From contig DHJF01000043.1 of the NCBI GenBank assembly GCA_002404195.1, positions 329-18,790 on the forward strand: 18,462 nucleotides of DNA, given 5' to 3'. The stretch is from Candidatus Saccharibacteria bacterium UBA4727. GTDB taxonomy: Bacteria > Patescibacteriota > Saccharimonadia > Saccharimonadales > Saccharimonadaceae. Positions within the stretch are counted from its first letter, which is position 1. Every line of letters begins with the position of its first letter. A model generated the notes under the pieces. The model saw only the letters and a program-made list of their open reading frames with translations, was not told the origin of the DNA and did not search any database. The translations under genes and the position numbers were made by a program. Of this stretch, positions 11,977 to 18,462 are shown one piece after another.

Positions 11977-12684
11977 CTAGCGCATATCGACGATTTCGAA
12001 CTGTCCAGGCTTTATATCACCCAGTGCATATGGTCCGAAATTGGTACGATGCAACTTCTTGACTTCGTAGCCAAGTGACAAAAAGGTACGACGAATCTGA
12101 CGATTGCGGCCTTCGCTCATGGTAATCTGCCATTCGGTCCGATTGGTTTCAGACAGGCGTTCAAGCATCAGCTTGCTGGCGCCGTCTTCCAGGGTGACGC
12201 CGTAATCGCTAATCATTTGCTGATGAAGAGGCTCGAGGTCGCTATCGAGTCGAACCTTATAGACTTTTACCTTGGTGAATTTGGGATGTGTCATGCGGTA
12301 GGCAAAGTCACCATCGTTGGTGAGGAGAATAATACCGGAACTTGCAAAGTCGAGTCGTCCGACGGTTTTAAGGTCGTGATATTCAGGCGGAAGTAATTCG
12401 TAAATCGTCGGTAGCTCGCCCTGAGCACGGCGTGAGCAGACATAGCCGACGGGTTTGTGGAAAGCAATATACTGCAAGGCGGTATCGCGTTTAACAGGCG
12501 TACCGCTGACTTTTAGGTCGTCAGTGTCGAGGATACGAGCACCGAGCGGTGCGGTATCGCCGTTGATCATCACCTGCCCTGTTTCAATCAGGTGGTCGGC
12601 CTCACGACGCGAGACACCTAGCTGAAGAGCGAGGTATTTATTGAGACGGAGCGATTCGGGGTTGTCGGGTGTAGGTGTTGGCAT
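11977..12684 (-). CDS. RsuA/RluB family rRNA pseudouridine synthase
   Basis: A 235-residue enzyme that turns a specific uridine of ribosomal RNA into pseudouridine. The S4 RNA-binding domain is at about 12-60 (LRLNKYLALQLGVSRREAD). The catalytic domain starts with IAFHKPVGYVCS and has GRLDFASSG with catalytic Asp112, YKVRL, and the family-specific EGRNRQIRRTF. The short S4 plus catalytic layout matches RsuA, RluB, RluE and RluF. The closest fit is RluB (23S rRNA), but the site cannot be assigned from sequence alone, so no symbol is given. The ATG at 12684 has no ribosome site. A TGC-TATAAT box ends 8 bases upstream, giving an essentially leaderless mRNA. Confidence 0.93.
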   Translation of the reverse strand: MPTPTPDNPESLRLNKYLALQLGVSRREADHLIETGQVMINGDTAPLGARILDTDDLKVSGTPVKRDTALQYIAFHKPVGYVCSRRAQGELPTIYELLPPEYHDLKTVGRLDFASSGIILLTNDGDFAYRMTHPKFTKVKVYKVRLDSDLEPLHQQMISDYGVTLEDGASKLMLERLSETNRTEWQITMSEGRNRQIRRTFLSLGYEVKKLHRTNFGPYALGDIKPGQFEIVDMR

Positions 12685-12692
12685 TCTAGAGT

Positions 12693-12701
12693 ATTATAGC
12701 A
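12693..12701 (-). promoter_or_regulatory. Extended -10 promoter of the pseudouridine synthase gene
   Basis: Minus strand TGC-TATAAT, a perfect extended -10, with only 8 bases before the ATG at 12684. The predicted start is 2-3 bases before the ATG. This is the clearest leaderless case in the window. Confidence 0.65.
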
Positions 12702-12732
12702 CGATGAGCTGAGCGTGTCAGACCCGACACCG

Positions 12733-12767
12733 AGACAAAGAAGTGCTACAGCCGTAGGCTGTAGCAC
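12733..12767 (-). terminator. Terminator of the response regulator gene
   Basis: Perfect 11-bp stem GTGCTACAGCC/GGCTGTAGCAC (12743-12753 with 12757-12767) with a 3-base loop, followed on the minus strand by TTCTTTGTCT, a broken T run. Confidence 0.65.
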
Positions 12768-12800
12768 GACAGAGGTGCGACATTTGTACTGGAAGTACGG

Positions 12801-13772
12801 TTAGAGGACGCCGCCAGCTGGAGGTATGCCAGGAGGGTTTGTCGGTGCTTGCGGTGCGATAGTCGGTGGAAGTGGCGTTTCTTCGAAGGTAATATTTGCG
12901 GCGCCGTGCAGGTCGCTTGACTGCGCAAAGTTACTACCAGTTGGGGCGGTTGGCGTGATGAAAGTGGACGATTGCGTCGGTGTTGGCGACATGGCGACAG
13001 GTGCGACTGGCTGGGTGAATTGTGGCTGTGGAGCAGGCGCAGGCGCCGGTTGCGCGGCGGGAGCGGCTGCATTGAGCTCTTGGCTCATCATGCTGGCGAT
13101 ATCCGGCTGCGTCGAGGCGGGCTGAGGAATCGGGTTAATGACACGGTCGCCAAGACCGCTAGGGCGCGGTGTTGAAAATGGCGCAGTTGGCAGTGGGAGT
13201 GATGGCGCTGGGGCCACTGGTTGAGCTGGCGGCACGATAGGCTGTGGTGCAGGAGCTGGCATCGCAGCAGGAGTAGCAGCTGGTGCAGCTGACGGATACA
13301 CTGGTGCGACTGGGCGCGGTGCTGGCGCAGGAGCTGGCGTATACGGAAGTGCGCTTGGCGGAGGTGTCCCAAAGGTTTGAGCGGCAGCTTGCGCAGGAGC
13401 CAGCGCATCACCGAGCACGTCGTGCACAGTTCGGACGACATCTTCGATGCCAACTTGAGATTTGACTAAGTAGCGGTCGGCGCCAAGAGCTTCACCGCGA
13501 GCGCGTTGGTCTTCGCTTGAAAGAGCGGTCATCATAATCACTTTGATGTCTTTTGTTTCAGTGGTCGAGCGCAGGATATCGAGCATATCAAAGCCGCTAA
13601 TTTTTGGCATCATGACGTCGCTGACGATAAGTTCAGGACGCTCTTTAATGGCCATAGCCAGCGCTTCTTCGCCATCGCCAGCTGAGACGATGTCGTAGCC
13701 CTCGGCAAGTAAACGAACGCCGTAAATCTCGCGTAAACTTTTGTCATCTTCAACGAGTAGTATCTTGGTCAT
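12801..13772 (-). CDS. Response regulator with Pro/Ala-rich tail, no output domain
   Basis: A 323-residue protein. Residues 1-118 are a CheY-like receiver: ILLVEDD (acidic pocket Glu8, Asp9, Asp10), the phosphorylation site Asp52 in IVSDVMMPKISG, Thr82 in MMTALSS and Lys104 in YLVKSQ. No DNA-binding, enzyme or GGDEF domain follows. The remaining 200 residues are low-complexity Pro/Ala/Gln sequence (many PAPAPAP-like runs), probably disordered, with one less biased island near GLGDRVINPIPQ. The start at 13772 follows GGGGA at 5 bases; the longer frame adds residues with no ribosome site. It lies 56 bases after the histidine kinase, which also ends in a Pro/Ala-rich tail, so the two form a two-component pair. 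Output is probably through protein contacts rather than direct DNA binding (inference). Confidence 0.9.
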   Translation of the reverse strand: MTKILLVEDDKSLREIYGVRLLAEGYDIVSAGDGEEALAMAIKERPELIVSDVMMPKISGFDMLDILRSTTETKDIKVIMMTALSSEDQRARGEALGADRYLVKSQVGIEDVVRTVHDVLGDALAPAQAAAQTFGTPPPSALPYTPAPAPAPRPVAPVYPSAAPAATPAAMPAPAPQPIVPPAQPVAPAPSLPLPTAPFSTPRPSGLGDRVINPIPQPASTQPDIASMMSQELNAAAPAAQPAPAPAPQPQFTQPVAPVAMSPTPTQSSTFITPTAPTGSNFAQSSDLHGAANITFEETPLPPTIAPQAPTNPPGIPPAGGVL

Positions 13773-13801
13773 ATTATCCCCTATTGTACCGAAGCGCGCG
13801 T

Positions 13802-13823
13802 GAAAATACCATAGCACTTATGG
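13802..13823 (-). terminator. Weak hairpin between kinase and regulator genes
   Basis: CCATA/TATGG with a 5-base loop, followed on the minus strand by TATTTTC, 5 bases after the kinase stop. It may reduce read-through from the kinase to the regulator. A TACAAT box (13788-13783) after it could supply a separate start for the regulator. Confidence 0.35.
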
Positions 13824-13828
13824 TTTTG

Positions 13829-15757
13829 CTAGACACGCGGCGGTATATTCATGTTATGGCGTGTTGCTTGGACGTATTGGTCGGCGTTTTGCTCAATGAC
13901 ACTCAGTGGCGCTGAACTTGGCATGGTGCGAATGGATGGTGCGGCGGCTGGTCGCGAGGCAACTGCTGGCGCTGTCGGTGCTGCTGTAGGCATGACGACA
14001 GGCGCTATGGCAGGTGCGGCGAGCGGTGGAGGTGTTGGGGCTGCTTGTGGCGCTAAGGCTTGCTCAGTAGCGAAACTAGGCTGTATGGGGGTTGGCTGCG
14101 CTGCCGACTCGGTGGTGGCGGCTTCAATGAGCCGGGTTGCGTCTTCGTGGCTAATACGGTCAAGTGAGAGATAAAACGTACTCCCCTGCTTGTATTCGCT
14201 TTCGACCCAAATACGACCATTCATGGCCTCGGCCAAACGTCGAGATAGGTACAGCCCTAGCCCGGTACCACCGATTTCGCGCGTGTCGCTATTGTCGACG
14301 CGGTAAAATTTCTGGAAAAGGTGAACCTGGTCTTCTTTCGGGATGCCAATACCACTGTCGGCGACACTAATGGTGACATGATCGTTATCGCCGGTGACAT
14401 CGATTGTAATATCACCGTGCGGCGTGTATTTGATAGCATTCTCAACCAAATTGGCGGTTATCTCACGGAGGTGATCGTTGTCGGCGTTGACGTAGTAGAC
14501 GGGGCTAAGGGTGCGGTCGCCTTCCTTGGCGTCGTCGTCGGGCATTGGCCTAAAGAGCATACGGAGGCCCTTGGCGTCGGCTTGAGGGCGTAATCCCTGA
14601 ACGATATCGTGCGTGAACACGACAACATCGGTGACTTTTGGCTTGTTTGATAGCCGACCATCCTCGGCTTTAGACACGTCGAGCAGGTCCGAGAACAAAC
14701 GGCCAAGATGCTGAGCGGATTCGTGAGCTTTATTGATATAATCGCGAGCTTTTTCGTCGATTTGAACAATCGCAGGGTTGAGGGCTAAGCCTAAATAGCC
14801 TTCGATTGAAGCGACTGGTGTGCGCATTTCATGGCTGGCAGTGCTAATAAATTCGGCCTGTTCGCGTTCTTCGGCTTTGTCCTTGGTGATATCGCGGAAA
14901 ACGATAATCGCCCCTGAGCCAAGTTGCCCAACCGGCGAGACAATCACCGACACAAGAATCTTTTTTTGCGAATTAGTCAGGAGGTTGAGGGTGTCGATTG
15001 CAACTTGCTTGTTGGTCGCCAGGGTTTGAGCGACTGGATCGGTGGCGGGCGTGAGTTCGCCACCCGCCCCGTCGACGAGCTGCAGGACCGATTTATAATC
15101 AAGCGCCAGCGCATCTTGCTTACCCCAGCCGATAATTTGCTGGGCAGCTGGGTTGATGAGCTGAATGACGCCCTGGCTATTAATAGCAATGACGCCGTCG
15201 GCAATAGCGTTAATGACTACTTCGGATTTGTTGGCGACTTGGCTTAATTCGCTGGCGAGGTCTCGGTAGGCTTTGTCGTCGTCGGTCGCTTTCGGGGCGG
15301 CACGATGCCAGATTAAGTAGCTGGCGAGGAGCGGCAGGTCGCCAACCAGAACGAACATAATGATGGTATCGCGTGTAATGCCTAGGCTGAGGTACTGCAT
15401 CACCATATAGGCGTTAATCGCTACAAACAACGGCACAATACCCCAGGCACCGAAAATTCCAGCAAAAACGCTAATCAGTATCCAGAGCGCAATAAAGGGT
15501 GAGGTGATGCCACCAGTGGTGATGATGAGGTAGGCCACCATACTCGCCTGCAGTAAAAATGCAGCAATCGCAGTGGGCAATATAAGCTTTTTTGGTGTCC
15601 ATATTGCAAAAATCAAACTAAAAACAACAGCAATGCTGGCAGTGATGGTGACATTTTGACTAATTAAGGAGCTGCCTTCCATGCTGTGCGTCTCGCCTGA
15701 AAAATGCGCCCAGGCGTAGAGTCCGAGGACGACGAGCCCACCTAAAAGTGTCGCCAT
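13829..15757 (-). CDS. Membrane sensor histidine kinase with PAS domain and Pro/Ala-rich tail
   Basis: 642 residues from the ATG at 15757. About five to six membrane helices fill residues 1-150. A PAS domain follows (about 170-290, NAIADGVIAINSQGVIQLIN). The dimerisation domain carries the phosphorylated His309 in STASHEMRTPVASIEG. The ATPase domain shows the N box NLVENAIKYTP (Asn440), G1 DSGIGIPKED (Asp467), an F box (FQKFYR) and G2 GGTGLGLYLS. Residues 550-620 are Pro/Ala-rich, then a short conserved-looking end (NADQYVQATRHNMNIPPRV). The frame remains open upstream, and a strong AGGGGAG site lies 5 bases before an in-frame ATC at 15802, so the true protein may be 15 residues longer. Upstream of and paired with the response regulator at 12801. 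The signal is unknown. Confidence 0.92.
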   Translation of the reverse strand: MATLLGGLVVLGLYAWAHFSGETHSMEGSSLISQNVTITASIAVVFSLIFAIWTPKKLILPTAIAAFLLQASMVAYLIITTGGITSPFIALWILISVFAGIFGAWGIVPLFVAINAYMVMQYLSLGITRDTIIMFVLVGDLPLLASYLIWHRAAPKATDDDKAYRDLASELSQVANKSEVVINAIADGVIAINSQGVIQLINPAAQQIIGWGKQDALALDYKSVLQLVDGAGGELTPATDPVAQTLATNKQVAIDTLNLLTNSQKKILVSVIVSPVGQLGSGAIIVFRDITKDKAEEREQAEFISTASHEMRTPVASIEGYLGLALNPAIVQIDEKARDYINKAHESAQHLGRLFSDLLDVSKAEDGRLSNKPKVTDVVVFTHDIVQGLRPQADAKGLRMLFRPMPDDDAKEGDRTLSPVYYVNADNDHLREITANLVENAIKYTPHGDITIDVTGDNDHVTISVADSGIGIPKEDQVHLFQKFYRVDNSDTREIGGTGLGLYLSRRLAEAMNGRIWVESEYKQGSTFYLSLDRISHEDATRLIEAATTESAAQPTPIQPSFATEQALAPQAAPTPPPLAAPAIAPVVMPTAAPTAPAVASRPAAAPSIRTMPSSAPLSVIEQNADQYVQATRHNMNIPPRV

Positions 15758-15838
15758 ACAGATGCGACGATGCCAGTAACGAGTGAGTTCGAGTGGTGAG
15801 ATGGGTGCTCCCCTATTTAGATGATGATTCTTATGGTT

Positions 15839-15867
15839 AGTATGACAAAATACAGCACTTTCGACAA
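15839..15867 (-). promoter_or_regulatory. Promoter of the kinase-regulator unit
   Basis: Minus strand TTGTCG (15867-15862), 17 bases, CATACT (15844-15839). Each box matches 4 of 6. The predicted start near 15832 gives a leader of about 30 bases to the AGGGGAG-linked ATC at 15802. Confidence 0.4.
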
Positions 15868-15878
15868 GTACTACTGTA

Positions 15879-18462
15879 TTAATCGGTCATTTGATACTGG
15901 CGCGTCAAGTAATATCCGTAGGCCATGGTGCTGCACGAGATGACAGATTCACAGGTACCATTATCGTGTTCGGCGTAGGCAAAGAAAGTGGCTATTTTAT
16001 CTCGAAGGTCCTGAGCGCTGACATTTTGAGGGCGATCACGAATGGGATAACCGATATAAAATGCAGTCGGGATGATATGTGTGGTGTCGTAGAGGTCATA
16101 GGCACGCTTGGCGTAGTTGGCGGCCGCAATATGGTCGCTATGGTCAGGATATCGAGCGCTGAGGTTGCGTAGCGCTTGAGTATGAATTTCGGTAGGACGA
16201 AACGTCTGCATAAGGGTGACGAGCGCCTGGGTGAGCTCATCTGATGTGTAGCGCGACTGATTGTCGACCGTGCTGATTTGGTGAATGGTGCCAGTGATCA
16301 ATTTCTGGAGGCTTTGGTGTTTAGTGTCACTAAAGCCGCTGCCGTCGAGGTTGCCGTCGGGGAGATGGAGGAAAATAAGGAATATCTGTGAGTTTGATTG
16401 TAGTTTCGATATTGAAACGTAACTGGTACTCGAAAGACTAACGGTCTGGGTCACCCATTTTGGCTGAGAAATTCCAAGCATTGATACGTAAGCGGCGCGT
16501 GAGCCCTCTTCGCGGCCAAGCCAGTACAGTTTGGAGTTGCCGGCATCACCAGCTGTCAGATAGACGCTGCGGACGCAGTCCCCTTGCCTGATTGCGTGCA
16601 GTAAGTCCGGATTCATAAATAGAATGTCATCATCTTGGTGGGCAACGATGTTCATGATAGTGGTGGGCCCCTGGCAGGTTATACCGCGTAATTTTGCGAT
16701 TGGCTGCGGTAGAACGGTGGCTGGCGTGTGACGGTTCGGCCGGTTCGCGCCGTGGTCGTAAAAAAGTAACACTTCCTCTGGTTGCACGACTGTTCCTGAG
16801 ATTACTTGACTCGCACTTGGCCGGCCATAGGCGGTGATGATCTGTTCGGTAGTACATCCTGGATAGCCGGTACTGCTGGCTTTCTGTGTGACGAGGTAGG
16901 CGAAACTGTGACTGGTGGCGGTGGTTTGCCAGGCACGACTAAATAAATTAGGGCGTGGCGCCAGACAACTGCTAAGCGGCAGGACAGTTTGCGGTGCCGA
17001 TCGCTCAAATTTAATAGGAACAACTCGCCAGTAGTCGCCAATTAAGGTATTGACCTTATGCTGCGTGAGGGCTGTTGCAATGAGGTCGTTTTTCGCTTCT
17101 ATCGGTGAGAGTGCGGCGAGGGATTGATTGGTCGTGCGAAAGGTTGTGACTGCACCCAGACACATGCCGAGCGTGAGGATTAAGCCGATACCGACCATGA
17201 GTTCCGGCATTGGCTTGGTGCGGCGCAGTGTGCTGGCGCCCGCAGTAAAGACGGCGAACAGCGCAATGCTCAGATAGCGCGCGTCGACTGCATAGTAATG
17301 ATTGCTTGCAATGAACACCCCGATGGCCGCCACTGTCGTCAGAATAAGACTAAGCGATAGCAGCTGTGGTGTATCACTCCCCTGTTGTACTTTCGGACGT
17401 TTTTTGGTGACGGGTGGCGATACGACAGCTCGACGCACAACACGCCAGCAGCTGACAAGGCCGAGGCCAACGATAAAAGTGTTGATGGCGTAGCTGATGA
17501 TTGTCGGCGAATGTACTTGGCGAAACAGTGCGCTGGGGATATCTTTTAGCACGACGATATTCGCGGCAGGGTTGGCGCCAAAGTTAGTGAATATGCCGAG
17601 GATGCTATAGCAAATACCGAGAATGATATTCTTCAGACTAAGGCTGATGGCGTAGGGGCTTGCGCCGCTGCTCGTATCGAAACCAGTCACATGAAGCCCG
17701 CCGAGGAGCGCAAGCAGGCCAAAGGCCAGACCGGCGGCAACGCCAGCGACGCCAAGCCAACGGAGCGTCAGCTGGACCAGTTGGCGTCGTTTTGTGATGA
17801 GGGCCAGGAGTCCGCAGAGCAGTCCGCCGCCTAGGCTGAGTGCCAAAAAGAGCTTATCGCTGGCGACCAGGAGTGCAAGTGTAGCGACAGCGACCGCCGT
17901 CTGCCAGTGGAGCAGGCGTGGTGTTTTGATGAGAAAAATCAAGCTGACGATATAGACGATATATTCGATATTGCGCGTGCTCAACATCGCCATATTGACG
18001 GGCAGCAGTGCACCGGGATAGGCTTCGGCGGGCACAAGCAGGAGTGCTGCGGCGAGAGCGAGAAACAACGTGCCATAGACGACGGGTCGGCGATCGATGC
18101 GATAGAGCATATAGGCCAGTGCGCCAACGGTGAGGAGGCTGACGCCGACGGTCGCGACGGCGTATGCGAGCGGCGTGCTGTGAAAGAGCTGGACGAGGAG
18201 GAAAATCGGCCATTTTAGAAGGAAGCTATGCTGACCAGGAAAAACTGCTTGTTCGAATGTTGTACCGTGCTCGAACAGGTACGGGTCAATCAGCTGATCG
18301 GCATTGAATTGTTGGACGATGCTGGCCAGGACTGACCAGTACAGCGTAGTGCCGAGGAGTGTAATACCGGCGACGAGGCCGTACAGACGGAGAAATGTTG
18401 GCCGTGCGACAATCGCCGCGATGGCGGTAATTTTTTGGCGATGCGTGCGGTGGTGGGTTTTC
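15879..18462 (-). CDS. Large membrane protein fused to a PIG-L (LmbE-like) deacetylase, 5' end cut
   Basis: The frame runs without a stop to the window edge, giving 860 visible residues. The ATG at 18110 is internal: the upstream 117 codons encode further membrane helices and the loop DPYLFEHGTTFEQAVFPGQH. The first roughly 440 residues are many hydrophobic helices with short loops, like polytopic glycosyltransferases of the GT-C type, but I see no decisive catalytic motif. The C-terminal part (from about visible residue 595) is a PIG-L domain: IVAHQDDDILFMNPDL, matching the AHPDDE metal-binding motif, then TAGDAG and REEGSRAAYVSMLG, and PDHSDHIAAANYAKRA supplying the HxDH metal ligands. PIG-L enzymes remove N-acetyl groups from GlcNAc-type sugars. 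A glycan or lipid-linked sugar substrate at the membrane is inference. Confidence 0.85.
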   Translation of the reverse strand, partial: KTHHRTHRQKITAIAAIVARPTFLRLYGLVAGITLLGTTLYWSVLASIVQQFNADQLIDPYLFEHGTTFEQAVFPGQHSFLLKWPIFLLVQLFHSTPLAYAVATVGVSLLTVGALAYMLYRIDRRPVVYGTLFLALAAALLLVPAEAYPGALLPVNMAMLSTRNIEYIVYIVSLIFLIKTPRLLHWQTAVAVATLALLVASDKLFLALSLGGGLLCGLLALITKRRQLVQLTLRWLGVAGVAAGLAFGLLALLGGLHVTGFDTSSGASPYAISLSLKNIILGICYSILGIFTNFGANPAANIVVLKDIPSALFRQVHSPTIISYAINTFIVGLGLVSCWRVVRRAVVSPPVTKKRPKVQQGSDTPQLLSLSLILTTVAAIGVFIASNHYYAVDARYLSIALFAVFTAGASTLRRTKPMPELMVGIGLILTLGMCLGAVTTFRTTNQSLAALSPIEAKNDLIATALTQHKVNTLIGDYWRVVPIKFERSAPQTVLPLSSCLAPRPNLFSRAWQTTATSHSFAYLVTQKASSTGYPGCTTEQIITAYGRPSASQVISGTVVQPEEVLLFYDHGANRPNRHTPATVLPQPIAKLRGITCQGPTTIMNIVAHQDDDILFMNPDLLHAIRQGDCVRSVYLTAGDAGNSKLYWLGREEGSRAAYVSMLGISQPKWVTQTVSLSSTSYVSISKLQSNSQIFLIFLHLPDGNLDGSGFSDTKHQSLQKLITGTIHQISTVDNQSRYTSDELTQALVTLMQTFRPTEIHTQALRNLSARYPDHSDHIAAANYAKRAYDLYDTTHIIPTAFYIGYPIRDRPQNVSAQDLRDKIATFFAYAEHDNGTCESVISCSTMAYGYYLTRQYQMTD

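Noticed and set aside
13023..13345. Repetitive GC-rich tract in the response regulator as a tandem repeat or CRISPR
   Set aside because: It is in-frame Pro/Ala codon bias (GCx and CCx) with no constant repeat unit or spacing.
18110..18110. ATG 18110 as the start of the PIG-L protein
   Set aside because: The frame continues upstream to the window edge with 117 codons of clear membrane-protein sequence, so this Met is internal.
1..18462. tRNA genes, CRISPR arrays, integrases or insertion sequences
   Set aside because: I scanned by eye for tRNA T-loop and CCA patterns, regularly spaced repeats and transposase or integrase motifs and saw none. A tool search could still find a weak case.

Overview
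The window looks like part of a small, gene-dense bacterial chromosome from the Candidate Phyla Radiation, most likely Candidatus Saccharibacteria (TM7). This is inference. It rests on a sortase-anchored (LPHTG) protein with Cys-bounded repeats of a kind I associate with Saccharibacteria, a type IV pilin start beside topA, many short orphan ORFs, and use of the standard code (TGA acts as a stop).

Layout. 1-2560 (minus): the N-terminus of a prepilin and topA. 2561-5920: an unusual block with one orphan gene, dprA, a divergent, heavily structured non-coding RNA unit on the plus strand (about 4211-4514), and two further orphan genes. Each orphan has its own promoter and a folded leader. 5919-7086 (plus): a ZIP-family metal transporter and a small three-helix membrane protein. 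7176-7736 (minus): pth. 7891-9216 (plus): the LPHTG surface protein. 9511-9789 (plus): a small acidic orphan with a long leader. 9912-11363 (minus): der. 11548-11893 (minus): overlapping tiny ORFs. 11977-12684 (minus): an RsuA/RluB pseudouridine synthase. 12801-15757 (minus): a histidine kinase and a response regulator, both with Pro/Ala-rich tails. 15879-18462 (minus): the 3' part of a large membrane protein ending in a PIG-L deacetylase domain, cut by the window edge.

How the genes fit together. Housekeeping genes (topA, pth, der, the pseudouridine synthase) are mixed with uptake and surface functions (prepilin, dprA, surface protein, a large protein that may modify a glycan). A pilin with DprA fits DNA uptake, but most pilus genes are outside the window.

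Two start modes recur. One group (prepilin, pth, der, pseudouridine synthase, ZIP) has an extended -10 box 7-11 bases from the ATG and little or no Shine-Dalgarno sequence, which suggests leaderless or nearly leaderless mRNAs. The other group (topA, most orphan genes, the surface protein, the kinase) has a clear Shine-Dalgarno sequence and a real leader.

The best candidate for something undescribed is the non-coding RNA at 4211-4514. It has a strong extended -10 promoter, an 8-bp closing helix, several local helices, a 15-bp hairpin whose loop can form a pseudoknot, and a 13-bp GAAA-capped terminator. It has none of the signature motifs of tmRNA, RNase P or SRP RNA that I could find.
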